Assembly: GCA_030592025.1 (NCBI GenBank)
Contig: JAUUZX010000183.1
Location: forward strand, 1-5,045
Source: a bacterium
GTDB taxonomy: Bacteria; Krumholzibacteriota; Krumholzibacteria; LZORAL124-64-63
DNA: 5,045 nt
Direction of reading: 5' to 3'
Shown here: in pieces, positions 1 to 5,045 of the stretch
Numbering within the stretch: position 1 is the first letter of the stretch
How the letters are laid out: every line of letters begins with the position of its first letter
Notes under the pieces: generated by a model
Database searches by the model: none
What the model was told of the DNA's origin: nothing
What the model saw: only the letters and a program-made list of their open reading frames with translations
Position numbers and translations under genes: made by a program

Positions 1-1058
1 ATGACCTGGAGACCCTGAGCCGGGTCGGCTCCGAGGTGGCTGACCAGCTGGCCAAGCGTCCGGGCTTCACCTCGGTCAGCCGTTCCTGGACCATGGATCG
101 CCCCGAGTATCACCTTGTTTTCGACCGTCACGAATGCGCCCGGCACGGCCTGACGCCGGTGGACGTCTCGTACCAGGTGGCCGTGGCCTCCCGCGGGGTC
201 CCGGTCAGCGTGATGCGCACCTTCAACCAGGACGGCGTCAAGATCCGCTTCCGTCTCGATGAGGCGTCCCGCGAATCCATCGACCGGTTGCTGTCCATCC
301 CCATCCAGACCCCAGCGGGTGTTCAGGTGCCGTTGGGCGCCTTGGCCTCGGCGGAGAAGGTCTTCGTGCCCTCGGTCATCACCCGCAGCGGCCTGGCCTA
401 CACCACCAACGTCCTCGGCCTGCGTTCCACCGCGCCGGTGTCCTTCCTGTACGACCAGCGCAACGCGGCCCTGTCGATGGTCGACCTGCCGGCCGGGGTG
501 ACCGTGACCTCCGAAGGCGAAATGAAGCAGATGAACGAATCGTTCGGTCGTCTGGGCGCGGCCCTCCTGGTGTCCATCATCCTGCTGTACTTCACCTTCG
601 TGATCATCTTCCGGTCCTACCTTGAGCCCGTCGTGATCATGCTCTCGATCCCCTTCGCCGCCATCGGTGGCGTGTGGGGGTTGCTGATCATGAACCGCCA
701 CGGCTGCATGCCCGCCTTCATGGGGTTCATCCTGTTGACGGGGGTGATCGTGAACAACGCCATCCTGCTGATCGACTTCATCAAGATCTACCGGCGGGAA
801 GGGCACTCCCTGGACGAAGCGGTGAAGATGGCCATCCGGGTCCGCACCCGGCCGATCCTGATGACGGCCACGACCACCATCGTGGGCATGATCCCCATCG
901 CGACCGAACAGGCCATCGGTCTGGAACGGCTCTCGCCCCTGGCGGTGGTGGCCATCGGCGGGCTGATCATCGGCACCTTCCTGACCCTGATCTACATCCC
1001 GGTGCTCTACATCCTGAAGGAGCGGGTGCAGGAGAGATTCAGCCGGGGTCGAGCATGA
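1..1058 (+). CDS. RND-family efflux transporter permease, C-terminal part (5' truncated by window edge)
   Basis: This is the C-terminal third of an inner-membrane, proton-driven RND (AcrB/HAE-type) pump subunit. The frame is open from position 3 with no stop, so the start lies outside the window; 351 residues are visible against about 1,020-1,050 for the family. The first part (to about 550) is periplasmic porter/docking domain: it contains the family pattern of an R.EC.R.GLTP.DV-like segment (about 129-169), the TPAGVQVPLGALA strand (about 309-347) and a DLPAGVTVTSEGEM segment (about 483-524). Five hydrophobic segments follow, matching TM8-TM12: about 551-612, 621-692, 718-783, 847-906 and 937-1017. 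The third carries GVIVNNAILLID, which resembles HAE-type pumps rather than the CusA metal exporters (usually AAETG at this place). The proton-relay acids of TM4 lie upstream of the window, and the substrate cannot be told. The adaptor and outer-membrane partner, if linked, would be to the left. The stop is TGA at 1056-1058; a small exported protein follows in the same direction. Confidence 0.95.
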   Translation, partial: DLETLSRVGSEVADQLAKRPGFTSVSRSWTMDRPEYHLVFDRHECARHGLTPVDVSYQVAVASRGVPVSVMRTFNQDGVKIRFRLDEASRESIDRLLSIPIQTPAGVQVPLGALASAEKVFVPSVITRSGLAYTTNVLGLRSTAPVSFLYDQRNAALSMVDLPAGVTVTSEGEMKQMNESFGRLGAALLVSIILLYFTFVIIFRSYLEPVVIMLSIPFAAIGGVWGLLIMNRHGCMPAFMGFILLTGVIVNNAILLIDFIKIYRREGHSLDEAVKMAIRVRTRPILMTATTTIVGMIPIATEQAIGLERLSPLAVVAIGGLIIGTFLTLIYIPVLYILKERVQERFSRGRA

Positions 1059-1064
1059 GAGGGA
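1059..1064 (+). promoter_or_regulatory. Ribosome binding site that decides the DUF2147 start
   Basis: GAGGGA lies 8 nt before the ATG at 1073 and fits a Shine-Dalgarno. The competing in-frame ATG at 1055, which overlaps the RND stop as ATGA, has its nearest purine-rich stretch (GGAGAG, 1031-1036) 18 nt away, which is too far. This favours the downstream start and so a normal-length signal peptide. Confidence 0.6.
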
Positions 1065-1072
1065 CGACATTG

Positions 1073-1534
1073 ATGAAATTCAGAACCCCCGTGGTGGCCT
1101 TGAGCGCGCTGTGCCTGCTGTTCCTTGTCGCCGCGGCCGTGGCCGGCGACGTGAAGCCGGACGACATCGTCGGTGTCTGGCTCATCGAGGACGACGGTGA
1201 GGCGGTCGAGAAGGTCGAGATCTATCGGAGCGAGGGCCTGTACCGGGGGAAGATCGTGTGGCTCAAGTCGCAGGAAGGGACCGACATCCCCGTCACGGAC
1301 AAGAAGAACAAGTCGGAGGACCTCCGGGACCGGCCGCTGTTGGGCCTGGAGGTGATGAGGGGCTACGCGTTCGACGGCGAGGCCACCTGGCGGAGCGGCA
1401 AGTTCTACGCCCACCGCAAGGGCAGGACGGTTTCGCCGAAACTGACCCTCATCGATGAGAACCACCTGAAAATCCAGGTGAAGATCCTCTTTGTGAAGAA
1501 GAGCTTCGTGTGGGAACGGGTCTCGGCGCCCTAG
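1073..1534 (+). CDS. Exported DUF2147 family protein
   Basis: A 153-residue small exported protein of the DUF2147 (PF09917) family, whose biochemical role is not established. Residues 1-24 form a classical signal peptide: MKFR, a hydrophobic core of about 17 residues, then AAAVA before GD, so the mature protein should be periplasmic. Family landmarks are the opening strand GVWLIEDDGEAVEKVEIY (34-51), GKIVWLK (59-65), the DKKNKSEDLRDRPLLGL block (76-92, equivalent to the usual D.NNPDPALR.RPLLGL), a Gly/Trp strand around 100-112 and the closing FVWERV (145-150). The Cys pair common in proteobacterial members (C.G.LCG.I) is absent; here the segment reads SEGLYRGKI. An alternative ATG at 1055 would add six residues (MRGTTL). 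It follows the RND permease after 14 nt and is probably co-transcribed with it, suggesting an envelope-related role, which is inference. It ends 9 nt before the stop of the convergent pabB. Confidence 0.88.
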   Translation: MKFRTPVVALSALCLLFLVAAAVAGDVKPDDIVGVWLIEDDGEAVEKVEIYRSEGLYRGKIVWLKSQEGTDIPVTDKKNKSEDLRDRPLLGLEVMRGYAFDGEATWRSGKFYAHRKGRTVSPKLTLIDENHLKIQVKILFVKKSFVWERVSAP

Positions 1535-1568
1535 GGCGCGGCTTCACCGTTCCCCAGCCAGCCGCGCC
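1526..1568. terminator. Possible bidirectional termination/insulation hairpins at a convergent gene junction
   Basis: Two overlapping inverted repeats sit where the two gene sets meet. The first is a perfect 14-bp palindrome at 1526-1539 (GCGCCCTAGGGCGC) that contains the DUF2147 stop codon; as RNA it gives a 5-bp stem with a CUAG loop. The second is a perfect 9-bp GC-rich inverted repeat, GGCGCGGCT (1535-1543) and AGCCGCGCC (1560-1568), with a 16-nt loop that covers the pabB stop. They share 1535-1539, so only one can form at a time. No T-tract follows on either strand, so a classical intrinsic terminator is not shown. The position suggests a role in ending both transcripts, but GC-rich DNA makes such repeats easier to find by chance. 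Confidence 0.35.
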
Positions 1569-3022
1569 AGCGCCTCCACCAATGCCCGCGCCTTGTCCAT
1601 GGTCTCATCGTATTCGGCCCCGGGGTCGCTGTCCGCGGTCACCGCGCCGCCCACGCCCAGGGTCGCCCGCCCGTCCCGGCACACCGCCGTGCGGATCACG
1701 ATGTTCAGGTCCATGGCCCCGCTCCGGTCCAGGTAGCCGATGGCTCCGCTGTAGGGTCCCCGCTTGAAGGGCTCCAGGCTGTCGATGATCTCCATGGCCG
1801 CGATCTTCGGCGCGCCGGTCATGCTGCCGCCGGGGAAGCAGGCGGCGAGGAGGTCGATGGCGTCGTGGTCGGGACGCAACTGTCCGCGGACCGTCGACAC
1901 GAGCTGGTGGACCGTGGCGTAGGACTCCACCTCCAGCAACGTGGGCACGTGCACGCTGCCCAGTTCGCACACCCGGCCCAGATCGCTGCGCACCAGGTCG
2001 ACGATCATGATGTTCTCGGCCTTGTCCTTCTCGCTCACGGTGAGGTCGCGGCGCAGGCGCGCGTCCTCCAGGGGGTCGGCGCCCCGGGGCCGCGTGCCCT
2101 TGATGGGGCGGCTCTCGGCCAGGCCATCCTTCGTGAGACTCAGAAAGCGTTCGGGCGAGGCGGAAACCACCTGGTGGTCGCCCAGGTCGAAGTAGGTCGC
2201 GAAGGGGGCGGGGTTGATCTCCCGCAGGATCTCGTACAGCCGCCAGGGCGTTCCGGCCAGACGCGCTTCCAGGCGGTGGGTGAGGCAAATCTCGAAGACG
2301 TCGCCGGCCAATATGTATTTGCGGCATTGCTCGACCTTGGCGGCGTAGGTTCCCCGGTCGCAAGACGTGCCCACCACCAGCGGGCCGGGTGGGCGTGCGG
2401 GGGAGGGGTCGCCGTCGTCTGTCGACAACAGGTCCTGCCAGGCGGCGAAGCGGGCTTCCGCGTCGGTGATGGGGTCGGCGCCGCGGCCGGTCACCGTGAG
2501 GGTCGTCGTGCCGGTGGTGTGGTCGTGGGCGAGTACCTCGTCCGCCACCATGAAGGCCAGGTCGGGCAGATCCAGGTCGTCGCGGCCCGTGTCGGGAAGC
2601 CGTTCCAGGGCGTGGCCGGCTTCGTAACCGAGCCAACCCACGAGGCCGCCGGTGAACGGGCCCGCCGGGGTGTCGCCCCCGGGCGGTGGCGCGGCGTAGG
2701 CCTCCTGCAGTTGCCGCAGGGTCGTCAGGGGATCGGCGCTCCAGGTGCGCACCTCGGGCGGGTCCAGCACGGTGCCGTCGGGGCGGCGCCAGGTGGTGAG
2801 GGTCACGAGGAAGAGCGAACCGCCGGCGGCACCCCGGGCGCCCCGACGCCGTTTGGCCGTGAGTAGCGCGGGGGGATGGCCGCCCACGAAGGACCAGCGG
2901 CCCAGTCGCTCCGGGTCCAGGGCGCTGTCCAGGAGGAACGCCGGCCCCGCGCCCGCCAGGAGGGGAGCGCAGCGCCAGAGCGGTCGCCCCGGGTCGATGG
3001 ATCGGGTCAGGGTGCGGGTCAT
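1544..3022 (-). CDS. pabB: Aminodeoxychorismate synthase component I (PabB)
   Basis: A 492-residue chorismate-binding enzyme (E. coli PabB is about 453). It converts chorismate, with ammonia from a PabA glutaminase, to 4-amino-4-deoxychorismate, the precursor of p-aminobenzoate and folate; it is cytoplasmic. The N-terminal domain carries FLLDSALDPERLGRWSFVG (about 29-47) and GGLVGWLGYEAG (125-136). The catalytic domain (about 225-488) shows AGDVFEICLTHRLEA (239-253), FATYFDLG (274-281), SASPERFL (287-294), PIKGTRPRG (306-314), ENIMIVDLVRSDLGRV (336-351), CFPGGSMTGAPKIAAMEIID (395-414) and GVGGAVTADSDPGAEYDET (456-474). Lys308 in PIKGT marks PabB; anthranilate synthase TrpE normally has Ala there (PIAGT). 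There is no fused glutaminase or PabC lyase domain, and neither partner gene is in the window. The ATG at 3022-3020 overlaps the upstream gene's stop as ATGA and has GAGGAG just before it. The open frame extends 39 codons further upstream, but that part lies inside the neighbouring gene and does not resemble PabB. Confidence 0.94.
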   Translation of the reverse strand: MTRTLTRSIDPGRPLWRCAPLLAGAGPAFLLDSALDPERLGRWSFVGGHPPALLTAKRRRGARGAAGGSLFLVTLTTWRRPDGTVLDPPEVRTWSADPLTTLRQLQEAYAAPPPGGDTPAGPFTGGLVGWLGYEAGHALERLPDTGRDDLDLPDLAFMVADEVLAHDHTTGTTTLTVTGRGADPITDAEARFAAWQDLLSTDDGDPSPARPPGPLVVGTSCDRGTYAAKVEQCRKYILAGDVFEICLTHRLEARLAGTPWRLYEILREINPAPFATYFDLGDHQVVSASPERFLSLTKDGLAESRPIKGTRPRGADPLEDARLRRDLTVSEKDKAENIMIVDLVRSDLGRVCELGSVHVPTLLEVESYATVHQLVSTVRGQLRPDHDAIDLLAACFPGGSMTGAPKIAAMEIIDSLEPFKRGPYSGAIGYLDRSGAMDLNIVIRTAVCRDGRATLGVGGAVTADSDPGAEYDETMDKARALVEALARLAGER

Positions 3023-3753
3023 GACTCCTCGGGGGCGTCGGTGTCCAGGACATGCCGGTCGTCCAGGATGTCGGCCAACCGCGTGCGGAGGGCCGTGACG
3101 TGGGTGCCCTCCCAGTAGAGTTGGTCGCAAGCGTCGCAAACATAGTACGTGTCGAGCCAGGCTGCGGTGCGGGGCGGGATGCGGTGGGCCACGTCGGCCT
3201 TGGCGACCTCGTTCACGGCACCGTTGCAGCGGGGGCAGCGGCCAAAGGGTCGGGCCAGGGGGGCCAGGCCGTAGCGCCGGACCACGGCGGCGGCCTGGCG
3301 GTCCGGGTCATCGTCGATGACGAGCATGGCCCTGGTCAGGAGGCGGCGCTTGAGCAGGGCCCGGTGACCGCTCAGGATGATCCGCCCCTCGTTGACGCCA
3401 CGGCGCGCCACCTCGGGTTCGGTCCAGCCGGGGTTCCAGGTGGTGTCGAAGCCCAGGGTGCGCAGCAGGCGCGCAAGGGCGCCGAGGTGGGTGTCGCAGA
3501 GGAAACGGGCGTCGCCGGGGGTGCTGGTGGTTACGGGCGCCACGACGAGGACATCGCCGTCCCGCACCGGGGCGTGGAGGGCGCGGGGGCGGCCGTCGTC
3601 CTCCCGGCGCACGGACCCTATTTCGCCGTGGGGGATGTCCAGGGCCTCGATGGCGTCCTTCACCGAGGTGGATCCGGGCAGCCGTCGGACCACGCGCCGC
3701 CCCTTGGCGAGGGCCGCCAGATCGCCCTGGAAAACGAGCGTGATTGTCAACAT
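3019..3753 (-). CDS. Ubiquitin-like (beta-grasp) plus Mut7-C RNase-domain protein with zinc ribbon
   Basis: A 244-residue protein with the three-part Ub-Mut7C layout. Residues 1-75 are the beta-grasp (ThiS/MoaD/ubiquitin-like) domain, with the family signature SVKDAIEALDIPHGEIG (30-46) and VRDGDVLVVAP (63-73). Residues 81-165 are the Mut7-C domain, a PIN-like fold predicted to be an RNase: RFLCDTHLGALARLLRTLGFD (83-103), an acidic E112/E114 segment, EGRIILSGHRALLKRR (122-137) and a later Q153. Residues 170-220 are a zinc ribbon: CPRC (173-176) and CDAC (206-209), followed by the family's YWEGTH (213-218). The usual LLTRDRGLLKR reads LSGHRALLKR here, so the conserved Asp is His130; the first acid (D87) is kept, and Glu stands where the second Asp usually is. 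The ATG at 3753 is chosen because the beta-grasp homology starts there; only a weak GGGG precedes it by 8 nt. The frame stays open to 4065 but that extension is unrelated. It is first in an operon with pabB. The natural RNA target is unknown. Confidence 0.9.
   Translation of the reverse strand: MLTITLVFQGDLAALAKGRRVVRRLPGSTSVKDAIEALDIPHGEIGSVRREDDGRPRALHAPVRDGDVLVVAPVTTSTPGDARFLCDTHLGALARLLRTLGFDTTWNPGWTEPEVARRGVNEGRIILSGHRALLKRRLLTRAMLVIDDDPDRQAAAVVRRYGLAPLARPFGRCPRCNGAVNEVAKADVAHRIPPRTAAWLDTYYVCDACDQLYWEGTHVTALRTRLADILDDRHVLDTDAPEES
3025..3030 (-). promoter_or_regulatory. pabB ribosome binding site inside the upstream gene
   Basis: On the minus strand GAGGAG is read inside the last codons of the Mut7-C gene, two bases before the pabB ATG. 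The spacing is short if the whole hexamer pairs, and 4 nt if only GAGG does. Together with the 4-nt ATGA stop/start overlap it supports the pabB start at 3022 and translational coupling to the upstream gene. Confidence 0.55.
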
Positions 3754-3786
3754 CGTGCGAACCCCGCGCTGATCACCGAGTACCGT

Positions 3787-3816
3787 TTGACAGCCGCCCC
3801 GGGTGTGGGCTAGATT
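3787..3816 (+). promoter_or_regulatory. Sigma-70-type promoter for the secreted-protein gene
   Basis: A perfect -35 box TTGACA (3787-3792) is followed after 18 bp by TAGATT (3811-3816), which matches four of six -10 consensus bases. Transcription would start near 3823, giving an untranslated leader of about 88 nt before the GTG at 3911. The -35 lies only 34 bp from the start codon of the divergent Mut7-C gene. I found no convincing promoter for that gene on the minus strand. Confidence 0.6.
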
Positions 3817-3827
3817 TGTCGACCTTA

Positions 3828-3843
3828 CCCCGTTTACCCGGGG
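3828..3843 (+). other. Leader hairpin at the predicted 5' end of the secreted-protein transcript
   Basis: CCCCG (3828-3832) and CGGGG (3839-3843) form a 5-bp all-GC stem with a 6-nt loop (TTTACC), starting about 5 nt after the predicted transcription start. A stem so near the 5' end could protect the mRNA, but no known riboswitch or leader family is recognised and the stem is short for GC-rich DNA. Confidence 0.3.
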
Positions 3844-3900
3844 CAGGACCAAGCATTTCGACGGGACCGTCAGCCCCCGCCCGCGGCCCCGCACCTCGCC

Positions 3901-3906
3901 GGAGGA
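3901..3906 (+). promoter_or_regulatory. Strong Shine-Dalgarno fixing a GTG start
   Basis: GGAGGA ends 4 nt before the GTG at 3911 (core GGAGG spaced 5 nt). The frame continues upstream without a stop to at least 3845, yet I found no ATG there. This site and the signal peptide beginning exactly at 3911 settle the start. Confidence 0.75.
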
Positions 3907-3910
3907 CTTC

Positions 3911-5045
3911 GTGCGCCACAGGTCGAACATCCTCGCCGCCATCCTCGTCGTGGTTCTCTGCGCGAACGTGCGCGCCGAGCCCCGCAAGGACATGTACACC
4001 AACGTCGGCCTGCTGGGCGTGACCATCACCAACATGGGGTACATCGGCACGGCCTTCGACATCAACTACCGGCATCAGCCGTCGGGCGAGTACCCCCTGA
4101 ACAGCAACGTCGAGCACATCTACCGGGGGGGCATCTGGGTCGGGGCCCGGGACCAGAACGGCGAGATCCACGTCTCGACCGGCGCCCAGGACGCCAACGG
4201 CCTGGAGGAGGGCGACCTCTTCCGGGAGTTCGACGCGTCGGACGAACTCGTCACCGTGTGGTCCAACAGCCAGAACAACGACAACTACAACCTCGCGGCC
4301 CTGGCCACCCAGCACATCAACTGCTACTTCGACGATTTCGATGTCCCCTCGGCGAACCACACGCCCCTGGGCCTGAAGGTCGTCCTGCGCACCCTGGCCT
4401 GGAGCGCTCCCTACGCCGACGACTTCGTCATCCTCGATTACACGATCGTCAACGACAGCGGCAGCGAACTGCGCGATCTCTACCTGGGCTTCTGGTGCGA
4501 CACGACGGTGGGCAACACGGAGCAGTCCGACCCCTACGACAGCCAGGCCGCCGTGCGCTGGAACTATTACGACGACGTGAACGGCGCCTGGGGCGCCGCG
4601 AACCAGCGGCTGCCCGTGGGCTCGGTGGTCGAGGACGATCCCGGCATCTGGATGGCCTGGGAGCACGATCCGGACGGCGACGAGGGGCTGGCCACGAGCT
4701 GGATCGGCTACCGCCTGCTGGGCACGACCCCGGATCCCATGGCGGTGGAGAACCAACGCCCGGTGTCCTACAACGCCTGGAGCTTCCGGGGTGTCCCCGA
4801 GAAGGACGACTGGTACTTCCAGGCCGACGATCCGGACAGCATCCCCCAGATGGGCAAGTATCAGCTCATGAGCAACGGCGATTTCGACGTGGGCGAGACC
4901 CAGGAGGAGGACTTCACGCGGACGGGCAACTGGGTGAGCATCATTTCGACGGGGCCCTTCTCCAGCCTGGCGGACCAGGACACGCTGCGCATGACCTGGG
5001 CCATCATCGCCGGCCCCGACTCCCTCGGACTGCTGGCCAACAGCA
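3911..5045 (+). CDS. Large secreted protein, N-terminal 378 residues (3' truncated by window edge)
   Basis: An open frame from GTG 3911 to the right edge without a stop. Residues 1-22 are a signal peptide: MRHRSN, a hydrophobic core ILAAILVVVLCANV, then RA before EP. The VVLC segment does not fit a lipobox, so cleavage by signal peptidase I is expected. The mature part is rich in Asp, Asn, Trp and Tyr and low in Lys, as is common in exported beta-rich proteins. It opens with MYTNVGLLGVTITNMGYIGTAF (28-49), EYPLNSNVEHIYRGGIWVGA (60-79) and later has DFVILDYTIVNDSG (171-184), YLGFWCDTTVG (191-201), DPDGDEGLATSWIGYRLLGT (253-272) and DTLRMTWAIIAG (357-368). I associate this pattern with big secreted proteins of FCB-related bacteria, which often end in an FlgD-type Ig-like or type IX-style sorting domain; that end is outside the window. 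There is no recognised catalytic motif and the function is unknown. It has its own promoter and diverges from the Mut7-C/pabB operon. Confidence 0.85.
   Translation, partial: MRHRSNILAAILVVVLCANVRAEPRKDMYTNVGLLGVTITNMGYIGTAFDINYRHQPSGEYPLNSNVEHIYRGGIWVGARDQNGEIHVSTGAQDANGLEEGDLFREFDASDELVTVWSNSQNNDNYNLAALATQHINCYFDDFDVPSANHTPLGLKVVLRTLAWSAPYADDFVILDYTIVNDSGSELRDLYLGFWCDTTVGNTEQSDPYDSQAAVRWNYYDDVNGAWGAANQRLPVGSVVEDDPGIWMAWEHDPDGDEGLATSWIGYRLLGTTPDPMAVENQRPVSYNAWSFRGVPEKDDWYFQADDPDSIPQMGKYQLMSNGDFDVGETQEEDFTRTGNWVSIISTGPFSSLADQDTLRMTWAIIAGPDSLGLLANS

Noticed and set aside
1055..1072. Earlier ATG for the DUF2147 protein giving an ATGA overlap with the RND gene
   Set aside because: No Shine-Dalgarno at proper distance; the ATG at 1073 has GAGGGA 8 nt upstream and starts a standard signal peptide. 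It remains a minor alternative.
1007..1465. 152-codon minus-strand frame opposite DUF2147
   Set aside because: Antisense shadow rich in Leu/Arg/Asp/Val with no motif, overlapping two well-supported plus-strand genes.
1463..1480. Perfect 6-bp hairpin CACCTG-AAAATC-CAGGTG
   Set aside because: It lies within the DUF2147 coding region, is short, and has no T-tract after it; such a repeat is expected by chance at this GC content.
1865..2866. 333-codon plus-strand frame antisense to pabB
   Set aside because: Complement shadow of a strongly conserved gene; no domain and no credible ribosome binding site.
1544..3022. Identification as anthranilate synthase TrpE
   Set aside because: The PIKGT lysine at residue 308 is the PabB form; TrpE normally has Ala there, and no trp genes are nearby.
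3023..3139. 39-codon upstream extension of the pabB frame
   Set aside because: It lies inside the Mut7-C coding region and is Arg/Pro/His-rich shadow sequence; the ATGA overlap and ribosome binding site support 3022.
1605..3143. 512-codon minus-strand frame overlapping pabB
   Set aside because: Arg/Pro/Gly-rich shadow of pabB in another frame, without any conserved motif.
3947..3961. Cysteine at the end of the secreted protein's hydrophobic core as a lipoprotein site
   Set aside because: The preceding residues (VVL) do not fit a lipobox, which needs a small residue just before Cys, and a good VRA cleavage site follows.
3754..4065. N-terminal extension of the Mut7-C frame by 104 codons
   Set aside because: The beta-grasp domain begins at the ATG at 3753. 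The extension crosses the divergent promoter and the start of the secreted gene and resembles nothing.
3773..4756. 327-codon open frame on the minus strand opposite the secreted-protein gene
   Set aside because: Its translation is low-complexity Val/Ala/Gly/Arg with no domain, typical of the shadow of a GC-rich gene. The plus-strand frame has a signal peptide, Shine-Dalgarno and promoter.

Overview
The window is GC-rich bacterial DNA (I judge well over 60% G+C by eye) with tightly packed genes. It shows no RNA gene, insertion sequence, CRISPR array or integration scar. The gene at the right edge is a secreted protein whose N-terminal pattern (TNVGLLGVTITNMGYIG, then an EYPL..NVEHIYRGGIWVG block) I associate with large exported proteins of high-GC FCB-related lineages such as Krumholzibacteriota, Eisenbacteria, Latescibacteria or Zixibacteria. 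That placement is an inference from protein style, not a proven assignment.

Layout, left to right. (1) Positions 1-1534, plus strand: the C-terminal third of an inner-membrane RND efflux permease, cut by the left edge, followed after 14 nt by a small exported DUF2147 protein with its own ribosome binding site. (2) Positions 1526-1568: a convergent junction with only 9 nt between the two stop codons, carrying two overlapping, mutually exclusive GC-rich hairpins. (3) Positions 1544-3753, minus strand: a two-gene operon transcribed right to left. The first gene encodes a ubiquitin-like (beta-grasp) plus Mut7-C RNase-domain protein with a zinc ribbon. The second is pabB, the chorismate-amination subunit of aminodeoxychorismate synthase (folate pathway). 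Stop and start overlap as ATGA, so translation is probably coupled. (4) Positions 3754-3910: a 157-bp divergent intergenic region with a near-consensus sigma-70-type promoter reading right, a leader hairpin and a strong Shine-Dalgarno. (5) Positions 3911-5045, plus strand: a GTG-started gene for a large secreted protein that runs off the right edge.

How the genes relate: the RND permease and DUF2147 protein look like the tail of an envelope or efflux operon. The Mut7-C/pabB pair is a cytoplasmic unit whose functional link is unknown. The secreted protein is an independent transcription unit. Nothing here amounts to a clearly new system. The points most worth checking are the Mut7-C protein, which has His where the family normally has a conserved Asp in the TRD motif, its tight coupling to pabB, and the uncharacterised secreted protein.
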